64,000 nucleotides of DNA from JAFIFT01 sp020051095 (GCF_964199965.1 NZ_CAXMZT010000003.1:62001-126000); one strand, 5' to 3'. Shown: positions 15,802 through 25,365, counted from the stretch's first letter. Notes: generated by a model not told the origin, from the letters alone. Translations and numbers: made by a program.

Positions 15802-16941
15802 TTAGGATTTTAAGCGGCAAATGATATTACTCGGAATATGGGCGATTGCACGCCCTAAATCCAATGGCTTGATCAATAGCAAATCGCCTAATGCCCGAAT
15901 CGGTCCATACACGATATTTCGATGATGGTTATCTCGATTCAGTGACTCAACATCCAATTCGGTGAATTTAGTGCTGCCTTTGTTAGCAAAGCTCAAGGCA
16001 TGGCGAATCAGAAAGAGTTTACTTTGATATTCCTTTTTAGGCGTTAATAGATGCACCTTGAAGCGGGGATCAAAACTGCCTAACTCAGACGCAGGTTCCC
16101 CTGCATTACGTATGACATGGACCTCTGGTATTTGTTTATCACTGAGCTTTGCTAGATCTTGACCATAATAGCCGGGTGGATTATAGGCATGTACTTTTGT
16201 GACCTTTCCATTGGCAATGGCGGCAGTAATCGCCATAATAGCCCCTAAGCTAATCCCAACAAAATCCACTGGCCTATCGAGTTGATTGACCCAATTGTCA
16301 ATCACCCTTTGTCCTGATTTAAGCAAATCATTCCCTGGTGTCTGAAAAGCTTTCATATCCGATTTTACCGCAATCCAAAACCCTTTTCCGGCAGGGTATG
16401 CGGACGCTTGAAATACTAATTTTGCCCGAACGGGCAAATCCTTATCGACCGGCTTTAATCCAAACGCATAAAATTGATCGCTTGGCTGAGTAAAAAAGCT
16501 GCCGCATTTGGGGGGAGAGGTTAATAACATTGGCTCAATGGTGTAAGTCACTGGTTGCCATTTGTTATCGATCCACTCCGGTAGAACGATGGTTTCATTG
16601 AGTTCAGGATTGGTATAGGGCAAAAAGCATAAACAGTTTTGGATATAAATTTGCGCTCTCAACAACAAGTCTGGCGTCATTTTCAAGCCTTGCAACTGGT
16701 TTAATAAATACATAAAACCATCTTTTAAGCCTTGGTTTAATAATGCGATAAATTTAGGGTCTTCTTTAATTAAGATAGCGCTGAGTGCGGGGATATCCAG
16801 AAAATCCAGCCATCCGCCATTCCAATCATCACACAATAAGCGAAGCATCGTATGAACAATTTTTTTCTTACTGTCTTTCGGCGGTTGTTCTGGTATAAAA
16901 TGCAAATCTACCCCTCGGACCACTTTACTCTCATTCGACAT
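15802..16941 (-). CDS. Lipase/alpha-beta-hydrolase-like protein
   Basis: 379 residues, no signal peptide. The nucleophile elbow FVGISLGAIMAI (Ser231) is the GxSxG motif of serine hydrolases, followed by a strand and HAYNPPGYYG. Candidate acid and histidine residues lie further on (SFDPRFKVHLL, FLIRHALSFANKG). The first 150 residues are helical and not recognised. It resembles effector-like hydrolases more than metabolic lipases, having a long N-terminal region and no export signal. Transcribed alone. Hydrolase fold is likely, substrate unknown. Confidence 0.6.
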   Translation of the reverse strand: MSNESKVVRGVDLHFIPEQPPKDSKKKIVHTMLRLLCDDWNGGWLDFLDIPALSAILIKEDPKFIALLNQGLKDGFMYLLNQLQGLKMTPDLLLRAQIYIQNCLCFLPYTNPELNETIVLPEWIDNKWQPVTYTIEPMLLTSPPKCGSFFTQPSDQFYAFGLKPVDKDLPVRAKLVFQASAYPAGKGFWIAVKSDMKAFQTPGNDLLKSGQRVIDNWVNQLDRPVDFVGISLGAIMAITAAIANGKVTKVHAYNPPGYYGQDLAKLSDKQIPEVHVIRNAGEPASELGSFDPRFKVHLLTPKKEYQSKLFLIRHALSFANKGSTKFTELDVESLNRDNHHRNIVYGPIRALGDLLLIKPLDLGRAIAHIPSNIICRLKS

Positions 16942-17259
16942 AGTTCTTTCCTTATCCCTATTGTAAACGATTCATTTTGGTCGATTAGAATCACGTCCCT
17001 CTTGGGCATGACCTATTTAAGGATACGCCCTATTTATGATGCCGATTTTTTACCTAAAAATAAATGGTTTGATATTATCCAACATCGGAATAAACCTCTT
17101 TTTTCATTGTCCCCTAATTTTCTCTTTAAAAACAATGATTTTATTAAAATTACAGGTTACTATAAGGTAGGGTGTCGCTACATAAATGCGGTGAGTGGCC
17201 ATCATGCCCTTTACATAAACGCTGTAAAAATGGATGAATCGACGAAAAAGGAGAATAGC
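16942..17259. other. 318-base gap without a convincing gene
   Basis: The frame of the 17260 gene stays open back to 16852, but that part reads as unlikely protein and overlaps the start of the minus-strand gene, so I do not call it coding. Divergent promoters for both neighbours should lie here. No repeat or RNA was seen. Confidence 0.5.
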
Positions 17260-17685
17260 GTGAATAAACAATTAGCCGGAATTATATCTGGTTTCTTAGC
17301 CACCGTTGTTATCAGTTTGTTAATGGTCCTGAAGGAAAAGTATGGCCTTATCCCTGATTTAAATATTATCGAAGACTTTAGCCAATATTTTAGCGACGAA
17401 TCTCGAACAATTGGTTGGGTAATCCACTTTGTATTGGGTTCAATCATTTGGGGTGGCGTTTTTGCGATTGTAATGGGCATATTGCCCGGTGCTTACTGGT
17501 TTCGTGGTATCCTTTTTGCAATCGGTGTATGGGCTTTAATGATGGTTGGTTATATGCCCGTGATGGAGCATGGATTTTTCGCTAAAGAATTAGGTATCGA
17601 GGTGATCATAGCGACCTTTGTCATCCATATCATTTTTGGCTTAGTGCTTGGTCTTACCTTTGGTTTTTTATATAAAGAAAAATAA
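17260..17685 (+). CDS. Small polytopic membrane protein (DUF6789-like)
   Basis: 141 residues. GTG at 17260 is chosen because AAGGAG (17248-17253) lies six bases before it; an ATG at 17230 is an alternative. Four hydrophobic segments are visible: GIISGFLATVVISLLMVL, HFVLGSIIWGGVFAIVMG, GILFAIGVWALMMVGYMP and IIATFVIHIIFGLVLGLTF. The glycine-rich spacing and the conserved VMEHGFF loop between segments 3 and 4 resemble a family of inner-membrane proteins of unknown function. Inner-membrane location is well supported; function unknown. Confidence 0.7.
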   Translation: MNKQLAGIISGFLATVVISLLMVLKEKYGLIPDLNIIEDFSQYFSDESRTIGWVIHFVLGSIIWGGVFAIVMGILPGAYWFRGILFAIGVWALMMVGYMPVMEHGFFAKELGIEVIIATFVIHIIFGLVLGLTFGFLYKEK

Positions 17686-17712
17686 GCCGAAATCACCTGT
17701 TTCCAGCAAACG

Positions 17713-17745
17713 AGCCCGGCTAATAAATGTCACCTAAGTCGGGCT
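17713..17745 (+). terminator. Weak hairpin after the membrane-protein gene
   Basis: AGCCCG (17713-17718) can pair with CGGGCT (17740-17745), with a few additional pairs inside a long loop, followed by TGCTATTGAAAATTT. A weak candidate terminator ahead of purE. Confidence 0.3.
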
Positions 17746-17835
17746 TGCTATTGAAAATTTAGCCATAAACGACTAGAGTACCCCGTTTACATTCTGATAC
17801 GACCTGTTTTTGATACCAAATTAGAAGAGGCAATC

Positions 17836-18342
17836 ATGGCAACTATATCTCCTTTGGTCAGTGTTATCATGGGATCACGAAGCGATTGGCAAACCATGGA
17901 GTCTGCTGCCAACATTCTAGAACAGCTTGCAATTCCGTTCGACGTGGCGGTCGTTTCCGCTCACCGAACACCGGATAAATTATTTACGTTTGCTGAGCAA
18001 GCCAAAAATCGAGGCATTGAAGTCATCATTGCCGGCGCCGGCGGTGCTGCCCATTTGCCAGGAATGATCGCTGCAAAAACGACACTCCCTGTTCTGGGCG
18101 TCCCTGTGAAATCGGACTCGCTGAATGGACTTGATTCTTTATTATCCATTGTACAGATGCCAAAAGGAGTACCCGTCGCCACCTTAGCAATCGGCCAGTC
18201 TGGTGCAGCAAATGCTGGGCTATTAGCCGCCTCCATATTAGCCAACAAATACGATGACATCGCCAAAGCGCTCGTCAATTATCGACAGCAACAAACACAG
18301 GCCGTTTTAGATGATAGTGATCCGAGAGAGGCACTCAAATGA
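17836..18342 (+). CDS. purE: N5-carboxyaminoimidazole ribonucleotide mutase
   Basis: 168 residues, normal for class I PurE. It converts N5-CAIR to CAIR in purine synthesis. Family motifs are MGSRSDW at the start, SAHRTP with the catalytic His, and AGAGGAAHLPGM. The ATG has AGAAGAGG upstream. It overlaps purK by four bases (ATGA), the standard purEK operon. Cytoplasmic octamer in known relatives. Confidence 0.97.
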   Translation: MATISPLVSVIMGSRSDWQTMESAANILEQLAIPFDVAVVSAHRTPDKLFTFAEQAKNRGIEVIIAGAGGAAHLPGMIAAKTTLPVLGVPVKSDSLNGLDSLLSIVQMPKGVPVATLAIGQSGAANAGLLAASILANKYDDIAKALVNYRQQQTQAVLDDSDPREALK

Positions 18343-19412
18343 AAGTCGGTATCCTCGGTGGAGGCCAATTAGCAAAAATGTTAGCAATTGCGGCAAAACC
18401 TTTAAATATTGAAGTGATCTGCGTCGATCCCACACCAAATTGCTGTGCCCAACAAGTCGCGGATGTGTTACATGTGGTGTATGAAGACACCGATGCCATT
18501 ATCCAATATTTTCAAGGCGTCGATTGCATCACCATTGAAACAGAAAATTTGCCATTCGAAGCCGTTGAGGCCATTGCAAACCATTTCCCAATCTATCCAA
18601 GCCTAGAATCCATCCGCATTACTCAAGATAGAAAACTGGAAAAGAACTTACTGAAAAAGCTGGCCATTCCGACTGTCGTATTCCAAGCCATTCCGGATTG
18701 GGATCATTTATATGATTTCGTGACCCGTTCAACAACAGCGATTATTCTTAAGACCTGCCAAGGGGGGTATGATGGAAAAGGCCAATATGTCATTCAGGAT
18801 ATGGATGATGCTAAATCGGCCTGGGACCAATTAAAAAATTATCCTTTAATCGCAGAGCAGTATTGCCAATTTGATGCGGAAGTATCCATCATTGCGGTGC
18901 GCTCACGCTCCGGTAAAATCGCTTTTTACCCATTAACGGAAAATATACATCGTGGCGGCATTTTAAGACAATCGACCGCACCGATTAACAATAAACATCT
19001 GACATTACAAGCTCAAGAATACGCAGAATCGTTAATGACACATTTCGACTACGTTGGCGTGATGGCCATTGAGTTTTTTGTTAAAAATAATAATTTGCTC
19101 GTGAATGAAATTGCCCCGAGAGTTCATAACTCGGGCCATTGGACCATTGAAGGGGCCCAAACCAGCCAGTTTAAAAACCATTTATGCGCCATTTTAGATT
19201 TACCCCTTGGATCCACCGAAGCGCTTGGATATAGCACCATGCTAAATATCATTTCCGAGCAACCAGACTCACTTCCCTCTATGCCAGGCGTTTATCCCCA
19301 TATTTATGGTAAAGAAGCAAGGCCTAATCGTAAACTTGGCCATATTACCATCCATGCGCACGACGAAAGCAAGATGAATGAGCTCGTAGCTCAAACACAA
19401 ACGTATTTGTAG
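18339..19412 (+). CDS. purK: 5-(carboxyamino)imidazole ribonucleotide synthase
   Basis: 357 residues, ATP-grasp enzyme that makes N5-CAIR from AIR, ATP and bicarbonate, feeding PurE. The N-terminal GILGGGQLAKMLAIAA is the PurK signature. ATP-grasp motifs include LKTCQGGYDGKGQ and the metal site VNEIAPRVHNSGHWT. Translation is coupled to purE by the 18339 ATGA overlap. No operator is recognisable upstream of the pair. Confidence 0.97.
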   Translation: MKVGILGGGQLAKMLAIAAKPLNIEVICVDPTPNCCAQQVADVLHVVYEDTDAIIQYFQGVDCITIETENLPFEAVEAIANHFPIYPSLESIRITQDRKLEKNLLKKLAIPTVVFQAIPDWDHLYDFVTRSTTAIILKTCQGGYDGKGQYVIQDMDDAKSAWDQLKNYPLIAEQYCQFDAEVSIIAVRSRSGKIAFYPLTENIHRGGILRQSTAPINNKHLTLQAQEYAESLMTHFDYVGVMAIEFFVKNNNLLVNEIAPRVHNSGHWTIEGAQTSQFKNHLCAILDLPLGSTEALGYSTMLNIISEQPDSLPSMPGVYPHIYGKEARPNRKLGHITIHAHDESKMNELVAQTQTYL

Positions 19413-19493
19413 ACTTATAACGATTCACTCTATACCGAAAACTAATCCGTGCTTTTTGTTTAGTAAGATGAACAATCCAACTAGACATTGCAA

Positions 19494-19832
19494 TTATTTC
19501 TTTTGCAGAGCATTCAATTGGGTTTGCAACTGTTGGATTAATTTCTGTTGAGCATCGTTGGCAGCCTTTAATTGCGCTTGCATTTCTTGCTGAACCGTTT
19601 GAATTCTTTTCTCAGTGGTACTCCCTAATTGGGTAATTTGATCATTAAGCTGCTTTATCTGAGTTTGAAAGTTTTGTTGAATTTGGGCAATCTGCTTTTG
19701 ATTATCAGACTGCACTTGTTGTATCTGCTGCTGCAGTTCAGTAAAGTTTTTAGCCCCTGCATCATCTGCCATCAACACTGGCGAAAATACCCCCAAGCTT
19801 GCCACTGCAAAAATATGAGCAAATTTTTTCAT
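19494..19832 (-). CDS. Small exported coiled-coil protein
   Basis: 112 residues from the ATG at 19830-19832, which has a strong AAGGAG seven bases before it. Signal peptide MKKFAHIFAVASLGVFSPVLMA cuts before DDAGA. The mature part is almost a single glutamine-rich helix with heptads (LQQQIQQVQ, QIKQLNDQITQL, LIQQLQTQLNALQKK), so a periplasmic coiled-coil oligomer is expected. There is no lipobox, so it is not Lpp, although it ends in lysines like Lpp. Function unknown; an envelope or chaperone-like role is speculation. Confidence 0.75.
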   Translation of the reverse strand: MKKFAHIFAVASLGVFSPVLMADDAGAKNFTELQQQIQQVQSDNQKQIAQIQQNFQTQIKQLNDQITQLGSTTEKRIQTVQQEMQAQLKAANDAQQKLIQQLQTQLNALQKK

Positions 19833-19869
19833 AGTAACTCCTTGTTTATTCAATTGACCGATCTTCTCG

Positions 19870-19986
19870 ATAACTTCCTTCCTTTTTCCTAATCACCCAA
19901 CATGGGTAAAGGCTCCCAAAAGACGGCAAGGGTTGTTAATTCGAAGCTATTTTTTGAAGTTTAGCACAATGTCATTGAAATGCTTT
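19870..19986. repeat. Degenerate copy of the ~125-bp hairpin repeat
   Basis: TAACTTCCTTCCTTTTTCCT, then CAACATGGGTAAAGGCTCCC, GGGTTGTTAATTCGAAG and GAAATGCTTT follow in the same order as the tandem units at 26628-26877. The hairpin arms have decayed. This is an old copy of that family and occupies about a third of the 19833-20145 gap; the rest of the gap holds nothing recognisable. Confidence 0.65.
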
Positions 19987-20145
19987 TGCCCCCCAAGTCG
20001 AAGCAAAAGATATTCTGAATGATGAAAATATTTGACTTGTCTATACTTATATCATCACCTTATTAAAAGGATGATGAAAATTGGATTTGGGTGCAGGTTG
20101 AAGGAATTTCAATCATCACGCTGAAATAAATAATGGAAACTGGTA

Positions 20146-21852
20146 ATGAATGTATTGCTTGTCCACAATCAAATGGAAGCGCTCTTTGACTTAAACCTTC
20201 CCCTATGCCTGCAAACAATATCAATCACCAAGACACCCTATTGCTTCAATGCCTTACAGATTCTTTCTGATGGGAGCTTTGATGCCGTTATCATTATGGC
20301 ACACGATGATGTTTACAAAACATTGGATAACATCTTGCAATTAAAAAAACAATTAAGGCGCACAGCCAGTGCGATTATCGTACTATCAAAAGATCAGAAT
20401 GCTCATCTCTATGAAGACTACTTTTCGTCTGGTGCCCATGAAGTCTTAACCCTCAATGAATTAAAGCATGCCCATATACTCCGTGCTATTGCCAAAGCAA
20501 AATGCCAATATCATTTTGAAAACCAAATCAGGGAAGACTTAAGCCAATATGAAAAATCAGCAACACTTGATACATTAACCGGTTTACCAGATAGGGCCTG
20601 TTTCGATCAACTTTTTAACGAAACTCTCGCCAACCAACTTCTTACAAACAGCCAAACAGCTTTGTTGGTAATCGATATCGACCATTTTAAATTTATCAAT
20701 GAACAATATGGGTATGGGTTTGGCGATAAGCTATTAGTCAATATGGTGCATCGAATCAAAAATTGTTTGCGTGGTCATGAGATATTTGCTCGCCTAGGAA
20801 GTGATGAGTTTGCCATTGCCCTCACCCACTTCCATTCAATCGAGCAGGTCCATGAAGTTGCAAAAAGGATTATGCAAAACATGAGACGGTGTTTTGCATT
20901 ACAGAAAAGAAAAATAAACGCCCATGTTAGCATTGGCATCGCACTGAGTCCCATGGATAGTAGTAACGCGAATGATTTATTTAAATACGCACACATCGCG
21001 ATGTACCGTGCGAAACACGCTGGCAGAAATCAGGTAAGATTATTTGATAAAGACATGGAGGAAGCGTTCCTCGGACGTTACCAAATTGCGCTTGAACTGC
21101 AGCAAGCGATCGATAAAAATGCCTTTGAGCTTCATTTTCAGCCAATATTTCGGATGAATAAGAGCCAGCCTATCCAATTCGAAGCATTGCTCCGTTGGCA
21201 TCATAATCAAGCCATCCGCACGCCAGATTCTTTTATACCCATTGCAGAAGAAGATAACTCAATCATCTCCATTGGCCAATGGGTTATTGAAACGGCATTT
21301 GCTCAGCTGAAACAGTGGTCTGCAAAAATTCATGAATCGATTCAATTATCTATCAATTTATCAGCCGTGCAAACCAGTCATGAATCCCTCGTACCGTTTG
21401 TACGGTACTGCTTACATAAATATGATATTAACCCAAACCATATCCAATTTGAGTTAACAAAATCAGCGCTTATCAATAATATTGAATACCACGTGACCAC
21501 CGTTAACCAACTGGCAGATTTGGGATTTAAAATTGCGTTAGATGATTTTGGAACCGATTATTCATCGTTGAATTATTTACAAAAATTACGGATTGATACC
21601 ATTAAAATCGACCGGTCTTTATTACCGGACACAAACGTTGATAAGCAAAAAATCCTTTTATTAAAAGGCTTGGTCTCTTTGATAAATGTGCTGGGGTTAA
21701 ACATCATTTGCGAAGGGGTTGAAACCAAAGAGCAAATGGCGCTGTGCCAGAAATTAAAAATCCCCATGCTACAAGGCTTTTACTTTGCCAAGCCGATGGA
21801 TAGCCACTGCTTACAAAGAGCCTATCTCGATAATTGGAAAGTCGAATTGTAA
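20146..21852 (+). CDS. Receiver-like/GGDEF/EAL cyclic di-GMP protein
   Basis: 568 residues. Residues 1-120 have a receiver-like fold but lack the usual phospho-Asp (the strand reads FDAVIIMAHDD). The GGDEF domain (about 140-300) keeps DIDHFKFINEQYGY, but its active site reads GSDEF instead of GGDEF. The EAL domain (about 315-560) has FEALLRW, the metal-binding region DDFGTDYSS, KIDRS and CEGVET; the ELTES motif reads ELTKS. It is thus probably a c-di-GMP phosphodiesterase, with the cyclase half weak or regulatory. Transcribed alone. No membrane segment. Confidence 0.88.
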   Translation: MNVLLVHNQMEALFDLNLPLCLQTISITKTPYCFNALQILSDGSFDAVIIMAHDDVYKTLDNILQLKKQLRRTASAIIVLSKDQNAHLYEDYFSSGAHEVLTLNELKHAHILRAIAKAKCQYHFENQIREDLSQYEKSATLDTLTGLPDRACFDQLFNETLANQLLTNSQTALLVIDIDHFKFINEQYGYGFGDKLLVNMVHRIKNCLRGHEIFARLGSDEFAIALTHFHSIEQVHEVAKRIMQNMRRCFALQKRKINAHVSIGIALSPMDSSNANDLFKYAHIAMYRAKHAGRNQVRLFDKDMEEAFLGRYQIALELQQAIDKNAFELHFQPIFRMNKSQPIQFEALLRWHHNQAIRTPDSFIPIAEEDNSIISIGQWVIETAFAQLKQWSAKIHESIQLSINLSAVQTSHESLVPFVRYCLHKYDINPNHIQFELTKSALINNIEYHVTTVNQLADLGFKIALDDFGTDYSSLNYLQKLRIDTIKIDRSLLPDTNVDKQKILLLKGLVSLINVLGLNIICEGVETKEQMALCQKLKIPMLQGFYFAKPMDSHCLQRAYLDNWKVEL

Positions 21853-21956
21853 CGTTTCAATGATTCATTGTTAACCAGCGCTTAAGGTCAACGATCGAAT
21901 TGACAAAGAAACGTATCGTCGAAACATGAGCCAACTAAGTTGATGCGAGAGCATTC

Positions 21957-22586
21957 TTAAGCATTTGCTGTCTCAACTGTTTCATTCTTTTCCGGTTCAG
22001 GAGGGTACATCTCTTCGGTTGGGTAATCCATAACGATGACTTTTGTACCAACGGTCATAAATTCTTCATTTAGCCATTTCGCAGCACTGGGCAAAACACG
22101 CACACAACCATGTGAGGTATTTTGATCGGGCACTTCATAGGCGGCATGGATGGTAAAACCCCGATAGAAAAACATGCAATAAGGCATTTTTGCCCCACCG
22201 CGGGTATCAACGGGGTATTCACCAGACCTGCAATTGTGCTTTCCTTTAAGATAAACATGGAAAGTGCCTACCGCTGTTAAACATTTTTCGCCAACGTCTT
22301 CACAAAAGGCTTTTCCTCCGGACGCTGAGCCAGTCATCAAACGTTGACCGGTTTCATCATAAGCGGCCCATGCGTGTGCACGTGGGTCGAAAATAAACAA
22401 CTTTTGGCTCATGGGCTTAATCGTTTGGGGGAAATAATCTCGCCCACGCTTATCTCTAAGATAGTGCTGAGTATGATGGACGCGTCCATTATCATCAACC
22501 ACTATCGTAGACTCATCAAATTCCATGCAACTGGTTAGTTGAATAGTCAAGCATAATAATAAACCTGCTTTGATGGCCTTAATCAT
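21957..22586 (-). CDS. L,D-transpeptidase (YkuD) lipoprotein
   Basis: 209 residues. The N-terminus MIKAIKAGLLLCLTIQLTSCME has the lipobox LTSC, so the mature protein should be a lipoprotein. Catalytic motif HAAYEVPDQNTSHGCVRV with the Cys nucleophile is complete. YkuD enzymes make 3-3 cross-links in peptidoglycan or attach proteins to it. Extra cysteines (FCEDVGEKC, NCRSG, PYCMF) are unusual for the family and may form disulfides. The start follows ettA's stop by seven bases on the same strand, so the two may be cotranscribed. Downstream residues are acidic (EPEKNETVETANA). Confidence 0.85.
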   Translation of the reverse strand: MIKAIKAGLLLCLTIQLTSCMEFDESTIVVDDNGRVHHTQHYLRDKRGRDYFPQTIKPMSQKLFIFDPRAHAWAAYDETGQRLMTGSASGGKAFCEDVGEKCLTAVGTFHVYLKGKHNCRSGEYPVDTRGGAKMPYCMFFYRGFTIHAAYEVPDQNTSHGCVRVLPSAAKWLNEEFMTVGTKVIVMDYPTEEMYPPEPEKNETVETANA

Positions 22587-22593
22587 AACTTCC

Positions 22594-24267
22594 TCATGCA
22601 GTAATACGTCGGTATTTTATTCGTTTTGGTTGATTTGCATCATCACCTAGGCGCCGCTTTCTATCCTCTTCATAATCGGAATAGTTGCCTTCTACAAACA
22701 CTGCTCGTGAATCACCTTCAAAAGCAAGTAAATGCGTGCATATCCGATCCAAAAACCATCGGTCATGCGATACCACGATCACACAACCAGGAAAATTAAG
22801 CACGGCTTCTTCTAACGCTCTTAATGTCTCCACATCCAGATCGTTACTGGGCTCATCCAGCAATAATACATTCGCGCCACTTTTCAATAATTTTGCCAAA
22901 TGAACTCTATTTCTTTCCCCACCCGATAATTGAGCCAGCGTTTTTTGTTGATCCGAGCCCTTAAAGTTAAATCGACTGACATAGGCTCGCGAAGGCATTT
23001 CAAATTGTCCAACCTGCAAGATGTCTTGACCATCCGAAATTTCTTCCCATACTGTTTTTTTACTATCGAGTTGATGACGCATTTGGTTGACGTAGGAGAT
23101 ATTAACCGTTTCACCAATGCGAATTTGTCCTTTGTCAGGCTGCTCATCCCCTACTAACATTTTTAAAAAGGTTGACTTACCCGCCCCATTCGGACCAATT
23201 ATTCCTAATACGCCGGCTTTAGGTAAGCTAAAGTTCAAATTGTCGATTAAGACTTTATCCCCAAATGCTTTCGATAGCCCATCGCACTCTATCACCAAAT
23301 CGCCTAACCTTTCACCGGGTGGGATATAGATTTCATTGGTTTCATTGCGTTTTTGAAACTCTTTCGAGTTTAACTCTTCAAAGCGGGCTAATCTTGCTTT
23401 GCTTTTGGCATGTCGCCCTTTCGGTGACGATCTAACCCACTCTAATTCGGCCTTGATAGCTCGTTGATGGGCCGCTTCTTGCCGTTTTTCATGCTCAAGA
23501 CGAGCTTCTTTTTGCTCAAGCCATGCTGAATAATTTCCTTTATAAGGAATCCCTTCGCCCCTATCTAATTCTAAAATCCACTCTGCCGCATTATCTAAAA
23601 AGTAGCGATCATGCGTAATTGCCACCACCGTACCCGGAAAATCTTCCAAAAAGCGCTCTAACCAGGCCACGCTTTCCGCATCTAAGTGGTTTGTAGGCTC
23701 ATCCAACAACAACATATCGGGGTTTGACAGTAACAGTCGGCACAATGCAACTCGACGCCTTTCTCCTCCCGACAAATGTTGAATCTTCGCATCCCAATCA
23801 GGCAAGCGCAGTGCATCGGCAGCCACTTCCAGCTTACGCTCTAACGACCAACCATCAGCGGCTTCAATTTTTTGCTGCAGCTCACCTTGCTTTTGAAGCA
23901 AGTCATTCATTTCATCATCCGACATTGGCTCAGCAAATCGCATACTGATTTCATCAAATTCTGTCAACAAAGCCTTAATGGGTGCTACCCCTTCTTCAAC
24001 CACTTCCCGCACTGTTTTTGTTTCATCTAATTTTGGTTCTTGTTCTAAATAACCAATTTGAATGCCTGGTTGAGGTCTCGCTTCCCCTTGAAAATGGGTA
24101 TCAACCCCTGCCATGATTCTTAGTAAGGTGGATTTCCCAGAACCATTCAACCCCAATACGCCGATCTTTGCGCCCGGAAAAAAGCTTAAGCTGATGTCTT
24201 TTAAAATATATCGATTATTATCAACAATTTTACTTAATCGATTCATCGTAAAAATATACTGCGACAT
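22594..24267 (-). CDS. ettA: Energy-dependent translational throttle protein EttA
   Basis: 557 residues, the usual EttA length. This is an ABC-F protein that binds the ribosomal E site and gates the first elongation steps according to the ATP/ADP ratio. Two ATPase domains: Walker A GLNGSGKST and GPNGAGKST, signatures LSGGERRR and LSGGERNR, and Walker B LLDEPTNHLD and LLDEPSNDLD. The arm insertion and the linker rich in K/R/E (about 245-300) are present. No membrane domain. It precedes the YkuD lipoprotein on the same strand. Confidence 0.95.
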   Translation of the reverse strand: MSQYIFTMNRLSKIVDNNRYILKDISLSFFPGAKIGVLGLNGSGKSTLLRIMAGVDTHFQGEARPQPGIQIGYLEQEPKLDETKTVREVVEEGVAPIKALLTEFDEISMRFAEPMSDDEMNDLLQKQGELQQKIEAADGWSLERKLEVAADALRLPDWDAKIQHLSGGERRRVALCRLLLSNPDMLLLDEPTNHLDAESVAWLERFLEDFPGTVVAITHDRYFLDNAAEWILELDRGEGIPYKGNYSAWLEQKEARLEHEKRQEAAHQRAIKAELEWVRSSPKGRHAKSKARLARFEELNSKEFQKRNETNEIYIPPGERLGDLVIECDGLSKAFGDKVLIDNLNFSLPKAGVLGIIGPNGAGKSTFLKMLVGDEQPDKGQIRIGETVNISYVNQMRHQLDSKKTVWEEISDGQDILQVGQFEMPSRAYVSRFNFKGSDQQKTLAQLSGGERNRVHLAKLLKSGANVLLLDEPSNDLDVETLRALEEAVLNFPGCVIVVSHDRWFLDRICTHLLAFEGDSRAVFVEGNYSDYEEDRKRRLGDDANQPKRIKYRRITA

Positions 24268-24329
24268 AAACTTCCTCTATATATTGAAGGTTAAATGGAT
24301 TAATTGAATTAAATCGTATTTTTGAAGGG

Positions 24330-25355
24330 TCACGTCCAATTTAATATGACTTTCCCTGTTTGACCAGATGCCATCATTGAAAACGCTTTCTGATAGTCAT
24401 CAACATCAAACTCATGGGTAATAACCGGATCGATATTTAAACCGCTTTGTAACATAGAAATCATTTTATACCAAGTCTCATACATTTCTCGGCCGTAAAT
24501 CCCTTTAATTTGCAACCCCTTGAATATCACTTGGTTCCAATCTAAGGGCGTTTTCTCGGGTGGGATTCCTAACATGGCAATGGATCCACCGTGGTTCATG
24601 CTTTCGACCATGCTATTTAAAGCTGTCGGATTACCTGACATTTCTAAACCAATATCAAACCCTTCCAACATACCCAGCTCGGTCATCACTGAGGAAATAG
24701 ATTGATTCTTAACATTGATGGCTCGGGTGGCCCCCATTTTTTCAGCCAAAGAGAGTCGATAGTCATTGATATCCGTAATGACAATATACCGCGCCCCCAC
24801 ATGTTTTGCTATAGCAACTGCCATTATTCCTATTGGTCCGGCACCTGTGATTAACACATCTTCACCCACCATGGGAAAGGCTAAGGCGCAATGAGTCGCA
24901 TTGCCAAAAGGATCTAAGATAGCAATTTGGTTACCTTTAATATTATCAGGCATTGGCACCACATTGGATGCTGGAATTGATAAATATTCAGCAAAACAGC
25001 CAGGACGATTAACGCCCACACCTTTTGTGTTGCGGCACAAATGGCGCTTTCCTGCTCGGCAATTACGACAATGGCCGCAGGTAATGTGCCCTTCGCCAGA
25101 CACGCGCTGCCCCACTTTGAGCCCTTGTACTTCAGAGCCTAACTCGACAACCTCACCAAAAAACTCATGGCCGACTGTCATCGGAACAGGAATGGTCGCT
25201 TGCGCCCATTCATCCCAATGATAGATATGGATGTCGGTTCCACAAATCGCTGTTTTATGGATTTTAATTAAGACATCATTGACACCGTATGTCGGTACTG
25301 GCACATCCTGCATCCAAATACCCGGCTCGGATTTTGCTTTAACCAGGGATTTCAT
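24330..25355 (-). CDS. tdh: L-threonine 3-dehydrogenase
   Basis: 341 residues, exactly the E. coli length when the ATG at 25353-25355 is used; AAAGGTAG lies just upstream, inside the end of kbl. NAD-dependent zinc alcohol dehydrogenase family: catalytic zinc ligands in CGTDIHIYHWDEW and GHEFFGE, structural zinc CGHCRNCRAGKRHLC, and Rossmann GAGPIGIMA. It oxidises threonine to 2-amino-3-ketobutyrate, which Kbl cleaves. Forms an operon with kbl, 10 bases apart. Confidence 0.96.
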   Translation of the reverse strand: MKSLVKAKSEPGIWMQDVPVPTYGVNDVLIKIHKTAICGTDIHIYHWDEWAQATIPVPMTVGHEFFGEVVELGSEVQGLKVGQRVSGEGHITCGHCRNCRAGKRHLCRNTKGVGVNRPGCFAEYLSIPASNVVPMPDNIKGNQIAILDPFGNATHCALAFPMVGEDVLITGAGPIGIMAVAIAKHVGARYIVITDINDYRLSLAEKMGATRAINVKNQSISSVMTELGMLEGFDIGLEMSGNPTALNSMVESMNHGGSIAMLGIPPEKTPLDWNQVIFKGLQIKGIYGREMYETWYKMISMLQSGLNIDPVITHEFDVDDYQKAFSMMASGQTGKVILNWT

Positions 25356-25365
25356 GATTCTACCT

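Noticed and set aside
16852..17259. N-terminal extension of the small membrane protein to 16852
   Set aside because: It would overlap the start of the minus-strand hydrolase gene, and the strong AAGGAG at 17248 supports the GTG at 17260.
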